A stretch of 27,623 nt of DNA, taken from contig JBEIPP010000016.1 of assembly GCA_040376995.1 (NCBI GenBank), positions 1 to 27,623 on the forward strand. The letters are read 5' to 3'. This stretch comes from UBA4416 sp040376995 (GTDB lineage Bacteria > Bacteroidota > Bacteroidia > B-17B0 > Aurantibacillaceae). Both the position numbers and the translations under genes were made by a program. Numbering within the stretch: position 1 is the first letter of the stretch; every line of letters starts with the position of its first letter. Below are positions 15,466 to 23,841 of this stretch, in pieces. The notes under the pieces are model-generated. The model was not told where the DNA came from. It saw only the letters and a program-made list of their open reading frames with translations, and made no database searches.

Positions 15466-16191
15466 TTAATTTACAATTTTTGTTTGATAAGAGTAAGTGG
15501 ATTTTTTATTAAAATACACAGAATGCCCATTAATAATTTTAGTTTTATATGATACGAATGTTATTGTTAACAGAACATTATCATTTATATTTCCTGTTGA
15601 CACAAAATTGCTATAATATGAAGAATAAGGGTTTGTTGTTAAAGTTGTTGTACCTGGAGCAATGGTGTATGAATCTATAGTATTTGTATTCGGGTTTATA
15701 AATGTAAGATCTTGAACTTCAACATAAACATGAGTAGCATTTGTAATTCCTGTCAAGGTCAAATTAAGCCCAGTAAATCTTCCTACAGTTGGACTCATAG
15801 TGCCGCAACTTAAGCAATTTGGAATAGCAGTACTATCCGTGTAATTGAAATTTCCTATTAAATTTGAAGTTACTCCCCAATTTGAAATAGTTGCGCTATT
15901 TAGATAATTGTTTAAAATGCCAAATGGAGTTGTTGATGAATTGTAACTTAATGATGTAAAGTTTTCAAAATTGTATTGCCCGTTTAATTTTTTTAAGAGG
16001 TCTCCATTGAAACTTAATACTGTATCAATTACAACTCCATTTTGAACATCATAAGTTAATATAGTGTTTAAATTTGTTTCATAGATTGCTGAGTTAGCAG
16101 TAGGTTCGGGTGAGATTTCATTTTCATTCTCTTTCTTTTTACAAGAAAAAAAAGTAATTAAAATCAATAAGTATAAAAAAGGTTTAGTCAT
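15466..16191 (-). CDS. Lipoprotein of unknown function in the deoC operon
   Basis: 241 residues. A short hydrophobic signal with lipobox FFSC (Cys17), followed by KKKENENE, marks a type II signal peptide. The mature part is rich in Thr, Asn, Ser and Tyr with alternating patterns that suggest beta-strands, and CLSC (about residues 118-121) is a possible disulfide or metal site. No named family is recognised. It lies 17 bases after deoC and two bases before the aldehyde dehydrogenase, so it is transcribed with them. An extracytoplasmic binding role linked to nucleoside or deoxyribose use would be a guess. Confidence 0.8.
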   Translation of the reverse strand: MTKPFLYLLILITFFSCKKKENENEISPEPTANSAIYETNLNTILTYDVQNGVVIDTVLSFNGDLLKKLNGQYNFENFTSLSYNSSTTPFGILNNYLNSATISNWGVTSNLIGNFNYTDSTAIPNCLSCGTMSPTVGRFTGLNLTLTGITNATHVYVEVQDLTFINPNTNTIDSYTIAPGTTTLTTNPYSSYYSNFVSTGNINDNVLLTITFVSYKTKIINGHSVYFNKKSTYSYQTKIVN

Positions 16192-16208
16192 AATAATTTG
16201 AAAGCTAT

Positions 16209-17111
16209 TTAATCTACTGAAATATAATCTTTGCTATAATAAACGCCTTTAGCTTCTTTTTCTAGTTGTAAAATTAAATCGTTGGCTAAAGAGCTTGCGC
16301 CAAAACGAAACCATTTATTGTCTAACCAAGCGTTACCTAAAGTTTCGTGTAACATCACTAAATACTGTAATGCACCTTTTGCAGTGCTAATTCCACCAGC
16401 TGGTTTCATCCCAACTTGAATACCAGTTTTAAAATAATAATCTTTAATGGCATCCAACATCACTAAAGTAACAGGCATAGTAGCCGCTACTCCAATTTTA
16501 CCAGTAGATGTTTTAATAAAATCTGCGCCTGCGTAAATAGCTATATCACTTGCACGGCGCACATTATCTAGGGTAGAAATTTCACCAGTTTCAAAAATGA
16601 CTTTTAAACGTGCATTGTATTTATGTGTTAAATCTTTGATAGCAGCAATTTCATCAAATACAAAACTGTAGTTGCCTTTCAAAAATTCGCCGCGGCTAAT
16701 CACCATATCAATTTCATCCGCACCATTATCCAAAGCAAATTTTGTATCCAATAATTTAATTTGCATAGTAGAGTTCCCGCTAGGAAATGCGGTAGAAACT
16801 GACGCTACTTTTACTTGACTACCTTTTAAGGCATCTTTAGCAGTTTTTACCATGATTGGGTACACACAAACTGCTGCAGTCGTTGGTAAGCCTGGTAACG
16901 CATCGTGTGGATGCATAGCCTTGTAGCATATTTGTTTTACTTTTCCTTCGGTATCTTTCCCTTCAAGAGTCGTTAAATCAATCATGTTAAGCGCCAATTT
17001 TAACGCTTGTACTTTACTTCCTTTTTTAATACTTCGGGTATTAAATCGAGCTACTCTCTCCTCGATTCCAACTTGGTCAACCACTGGGCTTTGTTTAAAA
17101 TCGTACGCCAT
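16209..17111 (-). CDS. deoC: Deoxyribose-phosphate aldolase
   Basis: 300 residues, the longer form of DERA. Class I aldolase residues are visible: Schiff-base Lys200 in DFIKTSTGK, the second Lys236 in GMKPAGG and the acid Asp135 in ADEIDMV. It splits 2-deoxyribose-5-phosphate into glyceraldehyde-3-phosphate and acetaldehyde in the cytoplasm. It is the first gene of a four-gene minus-strand unit whose aldehyde dehydrogenase could clear the acetaldehyde. It diverges from cysC across a 79-base spacer that must hold both promoters. Confidence 0.95.
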   Translation of the reverse strand: MAYDFKQSPVVDQVGIEERVARFNTRSIKKGSKVQALKLALNMIDLTTLEGKDTEGKVKQICYKAMHPHDALPGLPTTAAVCVYPIMVKTAKDALKGSQVKVASVSTAFPSGNSTMQIKLLDTKFALDNGADEIDMVISRGEFLKGNYSFVFDEIAAIKDLTHKYNARLKVIFETGEISTLDNVRRASDIAIYAGADFIKTSTGKIGVAATMPVTLVMLDAIKDYYFKTGIQVGMKPAGGISTAKGALQYLVMLHETLGNAWLDNKWFRFGASSLANDLILQLEKEAKGVYYSKDYISVD

Positions 17112-17190
17112 GTTAATATTAATTAAAACGCTATAATATCATCAAAAATAAGATAATTAATTGTATTTTTAAATTCTAAACACTATAAAC

Positions 17191-17793
17191 TTGGGCCATT
17201 CCAATAACATATTTTCTAATCAACCAGAATTGATAACTAGTGGTGATAAAGAAAATTTATTGTCACATAAAGGCTTAGTGATTTGGATGACTGGTTATTC
17301 TGGCGCTGGTAAAACAACATTAGCTTACGAATTAGAACAACGGTTGCATGAAGAAGGTGTTTTAACAAAAGTACTAGATGGTGATGTATTAAGACAAGGC
17401 ATTAACGAAGGCCTTGGTTTTAGTATGGAAGATAGAACCGAGAATATTAGAAGAACGGCAGAATTAGCGAAACTGTTGTGCGGTTGCGGTGTAGTGGTTA
17501 TATGCAGTTTAATAACTCCAACAAATCAATTAAGGAGGTTAGCTGAAAACATTATAGGCGAGCAACATTTTATTTTATATCATATTGCCACGCCATTAGA
17601 TGTTTGTGAGCAAAGAGATGTTAAAGGGCACTATACTAAAGCAAGATCAGGAGAGATAAAAGAATTTACAGGAGTCTCCAATCCGTTTGAAGAGCCAACC
17701 AATGCTATTTATAGTATTGACACTTCTGAACTTTCTATCGATGAAAGTGTTGTAATGATGTTTGACGACATTTTTTCCTTATTAGCCATTTGA
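17191..17793 (+). CDS. cysC: Adenylylsulfate kinase (APS kinase)
   Basis: 200 residues. Walker A is GYSGAGKTT (35-43). LDGDVLRQGINEGLGFS, DRTENIRR and the QRDVKGHYTKARSGEIKEFTGVSNPFEEP segment identify APS kinase, which makes PAPS from APS and ATP. The start is a TTG; the sequence from there (SNNIFSNQ... then SHKGLVIWMTG) matches the usual N-terminus, and no in-frame ATG lies upstream before a stop. No ATP sulfurylase gene is nearby, so APS must come from elsewhere. Its stop overlaps the next start (TGATG), coupling it to an acyltransferase-like protein. The product may serve sulfation rather than cysteine synthesis, which is inference. Confidence 0.92.
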   Translation: MGHSNNIFSNQPELITSGDKENLLSHKGLVIWMTGYSGAGKTTLAYELEQRLHEEGVLTKVLDGDVLRQGINEGLGFSMEDRTENIRRTAELAKLLCGCGVVVICSLITPTNQLRRLAENIIGEQHFILYHIATPLDVCEQRDVKGHYTKARSGEIKEFTGVSNPFEEPTNAIYSIDTSELSIDESVVMMFDDIFSLLAI

Positions 17794-19031
17794 TGTTTGC
17801 CCTCTGCGATAAAATACTAAGCAAGAATATTTTGAAACCAAATAGGAAACTATTTAGCAACTATACTTTTACTTGTTACGATGAAATTAAAAATGTCCCA
17901 GAGATAGAATGGTCAAAAGCAATGAAGAATAAAAATGTGTTTTTATCGCATTCTTATTTAAGCGTATTACACAAAGAAAAATCAGAATATTTTAGATTTA
18001 GATACGTTATTATCTATAATCGAAAAACCCCTATAGGAGTTGTATATTTTCAAATTAATGATTTTCCAGCATCATTGTTTGGGGAGTTAATTGAAAAGCA
18101 AATTACCGAATTGAAAAGCAAAAAAACCTCTGTTTTTCAGAGATATATTAACCACAATGAAGACGAAACTATCATGCGTTTGGTAACTTGCGGTAATAAT
18201 TTTATTAGTGGCGAACATGGTTTTTATATTGATGTGAATAGTAAAAAAACTGTTTTTAAACTAGTAGAAGGAGTAATTGACTGTGTATCGAGAGCTGAAA
18301 AACTAAGAGGAAAAATATCCGCTATTTTAGTAAAAGATTTTTATGAAGAAGGTTTTGGCGATAAAGATTGTTGGTATTGCACACGCTTTAAGCATTTTAA
18401 TGTAGAACCTAACATGATCATTGATTTACCAAATGGCATTTTAAATTTAACAGACTACATTAATTGTTTTTCTAAAAAATATAGGAATAGAGCAAAAGGA
18501 ATTTTAAAAGCCAGTGCCTCTTTAACGAAGAAAAGATTATCAAATGATGAAGTGTCTTTTTATAAAGACACAATGTATGCTTTATACACAAAAGTATTTA
18601 ATCAAGCTAAATTTAAATTAGTACATCTTTCTCCAAATTATTTTGAAGACGTGATCAAAGCAAACACTAATTCATTTTATGTGGATGCTTGGTTTTTGGA
18701 GGATAAAATGGTGTCGTTTGCTTGCGGTTTTTGTTTAGAGAATGAAGTAGAAGCGCATTATATTGGATTTGATTACGCACATAATAAAGAGTTTGAATTA
18801 TATCAAACTATTTTATATAGTTTTATTGAGCAAGCTATTGTAATGCATAAAACAAAAGTAAACTTAGGGCGTACAGCTTCCGAAATTAAAACTACAGTAG
18901 GAGCAAAACCTCATGAGTTGCTATGTTATATTAAACCACAAAACAGGGTATCTAAATTAATTCTGAAACCATTTATGCAATTTTTGCAACCTACCGAATG
19001 GATTCCTAGAAACCCATTTAAAGAAGAATAA
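17793..19031 (+). CDS. GNAT/FemAB-like acyltransferase (peptidogalycan-type)
   Basis: About 412 residues. No signal peptide or clear membrane helix is visible. The C-terminal half carries acyltransferase-like features: YINCFSKKYRNRAKGILKA, AWFLEDKMVSFACGFCLENEVEAHYIGFDYAHNKEFELYQTIL and a closing VNLGRTASEIKTTVGAKPHEL, a pattern I associate with COG3146/BioF2-like GNAT proteins. The ATG at 17793 overlaps the cysC stop; a TTG at 17790 is less likely. The coupling suggests that it acts on the same product as the APS kinase, perhaps a sulfated lipid or glycan, but no substrate can be read from the sequence. A terminator follows three bases after the stop. Confidence 0.78.
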   Translation: MFALCDKILSKNILKPNRKLFSNYTFTCYDEIKNVPEIEWSKAMKNKNVFLSHSYLSVLHKEKSEYFRFRYVIIYNRKTPIGVVYFQINDFPASLFGELIEKQITELKSKKTSVFQRYINHNEDETIMRLVTCGNNFISGEHGFYIDVNSKKTVFKLVEGVIDCVSRAEKLRGKISAILVKDFYEEGFGDKDCWYCTRFKHFNVEPNMIIDLPNGILNLTDYINCFSKKYRNRAKGILKASASLTKKRLSNDEVSFYKDTMYALYTKVFNQAKFKLVHLSPNYFEDVIKANTNSFYVDAWFLEDKMVSFACGFCLENEVEAHYIGFDYAHNKEFELYQTILYSFIEQAIVMHKTKVNLGRTASEIKTTVGAKPHELLCYIKPQNRVSKLILKPFMQFLQPTEWIPRNPFKEE

Positions 19032-19033
19032 AA

Positions 19034-19060
19034 AAACCCGCTAAATAGCGGGCTTTTTTT
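19034..19060. terminator. Bidirectional terminator between convergent genes
   Basis: CCCGCT (19037-19042) pairs with AGCGGG (19047-19052) around AAAT. A-run and T-run flanks serve both the cysC-GNAT unit and the minus-strand small secreted protein gene. Confidence 0.85.
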
Positions 19061-19072
19061 GAAATATTTATA

Positions 19073-19519
19073 TTAATCATCGGTTGGCTCAGGAGCTTTC
19101 TTAGGTGCAGCTCTTTTAGCTTTAATTTTCTTAGGCCAAAGTACATTAATCATTTCGTTGTGAACCGTTAACATGGTTTCGCTTATGCCATTAATAATAA
19201 CTACATCCTTATTATCATACTCCTTTTTCCATGTGCGGGTAACTTCTTCAATCGTATTGTCTTCTTTAATAATATAAAACTTTACTAATTTTTTCTTTCT
19301 TACCTCTGCTTTTCCACTCCAACAATTAGCTTTAGACCCAATACGAGAAGTAATGATAACATCTTCATAAACGCCATCTTCTACTTCCTCAGCACCACGC
19401 TGCTCAAATTTAATAGACCATTTATTATAGCAATTTAATTCTCTCGTTTCTTCAGTTTGTGCCTGAATTTGGATTGCCGTTAAAGATATAGTAAAAGCTA
19501 AAAGTATTTTTTTAATCAT
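19073..19519 (-). CDS. Small secreted protein, unknown
   Basis: 148 residues with a Sec signal (MIKKILLAFTISLTAIQIQAQ, cleaved after AQA or so). Mature sequence contains two Cys (CYNKW near 30 and CWSGK near 66) that could form a disulfide, a lysine-rich middle and a basic-acidic tail (KKIKAKRAAPKKAPEPTDD). No family is recognised. It stands alone, convergent with the cysC-GNAT unit, and has its own possible promoter upstream. Confidence 0.8.
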   Translation of the reverse strand: MIKKILLAFTISLTAIQIQAQTEETRELNCYNKWSIKFEQRGAEEVEDGVYEDVIITSRIGSKANCWSGKAEVRKKKLVKFYIIKEDNTIEEVTRTWKKEYDNKDVVIINGISETMLTVHNEMINVLWPKKIKAKRAAPKKAPEPTDD

Positions 19520-19540
19520 TGTTCTATTTTTTTAGTTTTA

Positions 19541-19548
19541 TAAATATA
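19541..19548 (-). promoter_or_regulatory. Possible -7 box (TATATTTA)
   Basis: TATATTTA on the minus strand is a seven-of-eight match to TAnnTTTG, about 22 bases before the small secreted protein start. TTTG sequences lie 16 and 22 bases further upstream as candidate -33 elements. Confidence 0.35.
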
Positions 19549-19731
19549 TAGTTTCTGATGCGCAAAGGCAAATTTTTTAATGCAATTATAAAAATAAAAT
19601 TAATACCCTGCTTATTTAACAATTAAAATATATATATTTTATAGGCGTATTTCCCTATCTATAAGCAAAATGCTACAAATTATAGCAGAGACATGCTTCT
19701 TTTTGTTGTTATTTTGTCAAAAATATTTAAC

Positions 19732-21270
19732 ATGCTAGTCAAAACTTTTGGTAGTGCCGTACACGGAATTAATGCCACAACAGTTACTGTTGAAGTGCAT
19801 ATTGGACAAGGAATTAATTTTTATATGGTTGGTTTACCTGATAGTGCCGTTAAGGAAAGCCACCAACGTATTGATGCCGCGTTAAAAAACAATGGTTTAA
19901 AAATTCCAGGAAAACAAATCACTATAAACTTGGCACCTGCCGATATTCGTAAAGAAGGCTCTGCATATGATTTAACAATAGCAGTGGGCATTTTAGCAGC
20001 CTCAGAAGCAATTAAATCAGATGAAATATCAAAGTATATTATTATGGGAGAATTATCTTTAGATGGAGAATTGCGACCCATTAAAGGAACTCTACCTATT
20101 GCTATAAAAGCAAAACAAGAAGGTTTTAAAGGAATTATTTTGCCTGACGCTAATGCTAAAGAAGCGGCTGTTGTTGATGGATTGGAAGTGTATGGTGTTT
20201 CCACAATTCGCCAAGTGATTGATTTTTTTAACGAGACAACTGTTTTAGAAAAAACAACCATTGATATTGAACAAGAATTTTTAACGCGTTTAGATGAAAT
20301 TGAATTTGATTTCAATGATGTAAAAGGACAAGAAAACATTAAACGAGCTTTAGAAATTGCTGCTGCTGGCGGGCATAATGTGATTTTAATTGGCCCTCCA
20401 GGAGCTGGAAAAACCATGTTAAGTAAACGTATGCCTTCTATTTTGCCACCACTTACATTAGACGAAGCGTTAGAAACAACAAAGATTCATAGTGTAGCAG
20501 GTAGAACTACTAAAACCATGGGATTGGTTACTAAGCGCCCTTTTAGAAGCCCCCATCATACAATTTCTGATGTGGCGCTAGTAGGTGGTGGTATGAATGC
20601 CCAACCTGGCGAGATATCGTTATCTCATAACGGCGTTTTGTTTTTAGACGAGTTACCTGAATTTAAACGCACAGTTTTAGAAGTAATGCGTCAACCATTG
20701 GAAGATAGAATAGTAACCATTTCTCGTGCACGATTTAGTGTGGAATATCCTGCCAGTTTTATGTTAATGGCAAGTATGAATCCTTGTCCTTGCGGCTATT
20801 ACAATCATCCTGAAAAAGATTGTGTGTGCGCTCCAGGTGTTGTACAAAAGTATTTAAATAAAATTTCGGGACCATTATTAGATAGAATTGATTTACATGT
20901 TGAGGTAACTCCTGTTCCATTTAGTGAATTAAGTAAAGCACAAAGTTCGGAAAGTAGCAAAGATATTAGAGAAAGAGTAATTAAGGCTCGACAAATACAA
21001 ACCGAACGCTATAAAACATCGGATGGAATTTATTGTAATGCACAAATGCGAACTAAAGATTTAAGAACCTATTGCAATTTAGACGAAGCAAGTAGTAACT
21101 TATTAAAAACAGCAATGGAGCGATTAGGCTTATCGGCTAGAGCTTATGACCGCATATTAAAAGTTGCACGAACTATTGCTGATTTGGATTCATCTACAAA
21201 TATTCAAACCAATCACATTGCAGAAGCCATACAATATCGTAGCTTGGATAGAGAAGGCTGGGCGGGGTAG
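19732..21270 (+). CDS. YifB/ComM-family Mg-chelatase-like AAA+ ATPase
   Basis: 512 residues from the ATG at 19732 (MLVKTFGSAVHG is the family start; an upstream ATG adds 13 hydrophobic residues that do not fit). An N-terminal S5/Lon-like domain (about 1-170) is followed by an AAA+ core with Walker A GPPGAGKT (221-228), Walker B LFLDELPEF and the sensor segment MASMNPCPCGYY, whose Cys cluster (CPCGYY...DCVC) is typical. It ends with the Mg-chelatase C domain (RDREGWAG-like end). ComM relatives are hexameric helicases that extend heteroduplex during natural transformation. YifB is the generic name for this group. Confidence 0.94.
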   Translation: MLVKTFGSAVHGINATTVTVEVHIGQGINFYMVGLPDSAVKESHQRIDAALKNNGLKIPGKQITINLAPADIRKEGSAYDLTIAVGILAASEAIKSDEISKYIIMGELSLDGELRPIKGTLPIAIKAKQEGFKGIILPDANAKEAAVVDGLEVYGVSTIRQVIDFFNETTVLEKTTIDIEQEFLTRLDEIEFDFNDVKGQENIKRALEIAAAGGHNVILIGPPGAGKTMLSKRMPSILPPLTLDEALETTKIHSVAGRTTKTMGLVTKRPFRSPHHTISDVALVGGGMNAQPGEISLSHNGVLFLDELPEFKRTVLEVMRQPLEDRIVTISRARFSVEYPASFMLMASMNPCPCGYYNHPEKDCVCAPGVVQKYLNKISGPLLDRIDLHVEVTPVPFSELSKAQSSESSKDIRERVIKARQIQTERYKTSDGIYCNAQMRTKDLRTYCNLDEASSNLLKTAMERLGLSARAYDRILKVARTIADLDSSTNIQTNHIAEAIQYRSLDREGWAG

Positions 21271-21328
21271 TTAAATAGAATAAAATATAAATCTTGATTT
21301 TTATCAATTTTCTTAAACAAAATTCTTT

Positions 21329-21336
21329 TAGCTTTG
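21329..21336 (+). promoter_or_regulatory. -7 box (TAGCTTTG) before the MerR gene
   Basis: TAGCTTTG is a full match to TAnnTTTG, 20 bases before the MerR start codon. No TTG at the right spacing is obvious upstream. Confidence 0.5.
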
Positions 21337-21356
21337 TTACTGGATAAAAAGTAATA

Positions 21357-22277
21357 ATGTCAACTCAATACGCAATAAAAGATTTAGAAAGACTTTCAGG
21401 AATAAAGGCTCATACTCTTCGTATTTGGGAACAACGTTATGGTATTTTAAAGCCCGAAAGAACTGATACTAATATTCGTTATTATACTTCAGAAGACTTA
21501 AAAAGAATTTTAAATATTTCCTTATTAAATAATAATGGATTTAAGATTTCTAAAATAGCGAAGTTACCTGATGAAGAAATCATTAAACAAGCCCAATCTA
21601 TTTTAAATAACTATTCGAAAGAAAGTGATCAAATAGATAATTTGGTGTTGTGCATGATGGAAATGAATGAAGCTAAGTTTGAAAAAATTATTTCAAATTG
21701 TATTATTCATTTTGGGTTTGAGAGTACCATCGAAAAAATTGTATTCCCTTTTATGCGCCAAATTGGAAATATGTGGCAAGTAGGAATGGTAAATCCAGCT
21801 CAAGAACATTTTATTTCACATTTGGTTCGTCAAAAAATTATAGTTGGTATTGATGGCTTGTTTCCCGAACCTTTAGCTAATCCAAAAACATTTTTATTAT
21901 ACCTTCCTTCTAACGAATTGCATGAACTCGGACTACTTTACTGTAATTTTTTAGTAAAGGCAAAAGGACATAGATGTTTGTATTTAGGACAATCTGTTCC
22001 TTTTAACGATTTGTTATCTGTAACGGATGTTGTTCCTGCAGATGTAATTGTAACTACTTTTACTAATAAAACGGAAGGTATTTCAACTCAAGAATATATC
22101 AATAATTTATCAAAATCATTCCCAAATTGCCATATTATGGTGTCAGGGAGAGTGTTTTTTGACGAAAATGAGCCAATTGTGCTACCAAAAAATGTTATTT
22201 TGTTCGAATCTCACGAACAATTTAAAAATGTGCTGCATAGTGTTAACTTTGCATTTAATGCATACAAACCTAATTAA
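21357..22277 (+). CDS. MerR regulator with cobalamin-binding domain (LitR/CarH-like)
   Basis: 306 residues. The N-terminal MerR helix-turn-helix is clear (YAIKDLERLSGIKAHTLRIWEQRYGIL, 5-31). The C-terminal half shows the B12-sensor signature W-x9-EH (Trp140, Glu150-His151) followed by E-x-H-x-x-G (ELHELG, His189 as cobalamin axial ligand). CarH-type proteins hold adenosylcobalamin in the dark, repress DNA and release it in light, often controlling carotenoid genes. No carotenoid gene is in this window. It may control a distant locus or the neighbouring operon; the DUF4296 gene overlaps its end by 20 bases. Confidence 0.92.
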   Translation: MSTQYAIKDLERLSGIKAHTLRIWEQRYGILKPERTDTNIRYYTSEDLKRILNISLLNNNGFKISKIAKLPDEEIIKQAQSILNNYSKESDQIDNLVLCMMEMNEAKFEKIISNCIIHFGFESTIEKIVFPFMRQIGNMWQVGMVNPAQEHFISHLVRQKIIVGIDGLFPEPLANPKTFLLYLPSNELHELGLLYCNFLVKAKGHRCLYLGQSVPFNDLLSVTDVVPADVIVTTFTNKTEGISTQEYINNLSKSFPNCHIMVSGRVFFDENEPIVLPKNVILFESHEQFKNVLHSVNFAFNAYKPN

Positions 22278-22614
22278 ACTATTTATTGTTTCGTTTTTAC
22301 TTTTTTCGTGCACACCACCGAAAGAAGAAAACGAAGTTGTGCCTGACTCAATATTGAGTGAAGAACAGTTAGTAATTCTTTTAACTGATGCATACTTAGC
22401 AGAAGGTGCCTCAGGTATTAATGTAAAAAGCGTGACGGGCGAAAAATTTGACTCTACTTATATTTTTAATCCATTAAAGGATAATCATATCGATAGAGCA
22501 AAATTTGATTCCTCGATGGTTTACTATACTAAGCATCCTAAAAAATTAAAACTCATTCACGATAAGGTATTAGATAAATTAAGTGCTGCTCAGGCTAAAG
22601 GAAAGTTAGAGTAA
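22258..22614 (+). CDS. DUF4296 lipoprotein
   Basis: 118 residues from an ATG at 22258, inside the end of the MerR gene. The type II signal ends in LLFSC (Cys17). The mature part has the DUF4296 pattern: ILSEEQLVILLTDAYLAEG, then a FDSTYIFNP segment, FDSSMVYYTKHPKKLKLIHDKVLDKL. Function is unknown; the family is common in Bacteroidota. It is probably co-translated with the MerR gene and followed six bases later by an amidohydrolase. A longer frame upstream is only overlap with the regulator. Confidence 0.88.
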   Translation: MHTNLIKLFIVSFLLFSCTPPKEENEVVPDSILSEEQLVILLTDAYLAEGASGINVKSVTGEKFDSTYIFNPLKDNHIDRAKFDSSMVYYTKHPKKLKLIHDKVLDKLSAAQAKGKLE

Positions 22615-22620
22615 AATTAG

Positions 22621-23832
22621 ATGATGATGATTAATCAAATAAAAACATTTGCCAATCAGTATTTTAATGAAGTGGTTTCTATTCGTAGACATCTTCATCA
22701 ATATCCTGAATTATCTTTTGAGGAATTTAATACATCAAAATTTGTATCTTCTATTTTAGATAAATATAAGATCTTATATAAAAAAGATATTGTAAAAACG
22801 GGCATTATTGCTATCATCGAAGGAAAAAATCCAAACAAAAAAACAATTTTGTTACGTGCAGATTTGGATGCATTGCCCATTGAAGAAAAAAATAATGTTG
22901 AATATAAATCTCAAAACACTGGAGTGATGCATGCTTGTGGGCATGATGCGCACACGGCTTCTGTTTTAGGAACCGCTATTATTTTAAATCAATTAAAAAA
23001 CGAATTTGAAGGAACTGTAAAAATTATGTTTCAACCTGGCGAAGAAGTTTTGCCTGGTGGTTCTTCGTTAATGATTAAAGAAGGTGTGTTGCAAAATCCA
23101 AAAATTGATGTAGCGATTGCACAACATGTGTTCCCGAGTATGGAAGTTGGTAAAGTTGGTTTTAGAGAAGGTATGTACATGGCAAGTACAGATGAATTAC
23201 ATATTACAATTACTGGTAAAGGCGGACATGCAGCAATGGCGGTAGATTATAATAATCCTTTAATTGTTGCTGCGCATATTATTACGGAGATTGAAAAACA
23301 ATTCCCATTTGTGATAGATGCAGAAGGTGTAGCAAGAAACTTACAAAACAATATTCCAACAGTGATTGCATTTGGAAAAATTGAAGGCAAAGGCGCAACA
23401 AATATAATTCCTGAAAGTGTTTACTTAGCGGGGACTTTCCGCACAATGGATGAAGTGTGGAGAAAAGATGTGAAATTAAAAATCACAGAAATAATTAATT
23501 CAGTTTCTTCTCAATACAATACCAAGGCAGACATTAACATCATGGATGGTTATCCATTTTTAACGAACGATGCCGAGGTAACTAAAAATTGCAAACTGGC
23601 AGCTATTGAGTATTTAGGAAAAGAAAATGTAGAGGATTTACCTCTACGAATGACCGCAGAAGATTTTGCCTACATTACTCAAGAAGTACCAAGTTGCTTT
23701 TATAGATTAGGTACAGGAAATAAATCAAAAGGAATTACTTCTGGAGTTCATACATCAACATTTGATATTGATGAGAAGGCTTTAGAAATTTCAAGCGGCT
23801 TAATGGCTTGGATAACTATCAGTTCTTTTTAA
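22621..23832 (+). CDS. M20 family amidohydrolase/peptidase
   Basis: 403 residues with the M20D layout. Metal ligands and catalytic acid are readable: HLHQYPELSFEE, ADLDALP, MHACGHDAH (Cys106, His108), QPGEEV (Glu141/142), QHVFP (His169) and GVHTSTFDID near the C-terminus. These enzymes remove acyl groups from N-acyl amino acids or related amides, using one or two divalent metal ions in the cytoplasm. No signal peptide is visible. The start runs ATGATGATG; 22621 is the first. It ends nine bases from the convergent ABC permease gene with no GC-rich terminator between them. Confidence 0.92.
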   Translation: MMMINQIKTFANQYFNEVVSIRRHLHQYPELSFEEFNTSKFVSSILDKYKILYKKDIVKTGIIAIIEGKNPNKKTILLRADLDALPIEEKNNVEYKSQNTGVMHACGHDAHTASVLGTAIILNQLKNEFEGTVKIMFQPGEEVLPGGSSLMIKEGVLQNPKIDVAIAQHVFPSMEVGKVGFREGMYMASTDELHITITGKGGHAAMAVDYNNPLIVAAHIITEIEKQFPFVIDAEGVARNLQNNIPTVIAFGKIEGKGATNIIPESVYLAGTFRTMDEVWRKDVKLKITEIINSVSSQYNTKADINIMDGYPFLTNDAEVTKNCKLAAIEYLGKENVEDLPLRMTAEDFAYITQEVPSCFYRLGTGNKSKGITSGVHTSTFDIDEKALEISSGLMAWITISSF

Positions 23833-23841
23833 ATAAAAATA

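Noticed and set aside
19821..20417. 198-codon open frame opposite the yifB gene
   Set aside because: Antisense shadow; it has no domain sense, while the plus strand encodes a well-conserved ATPase.
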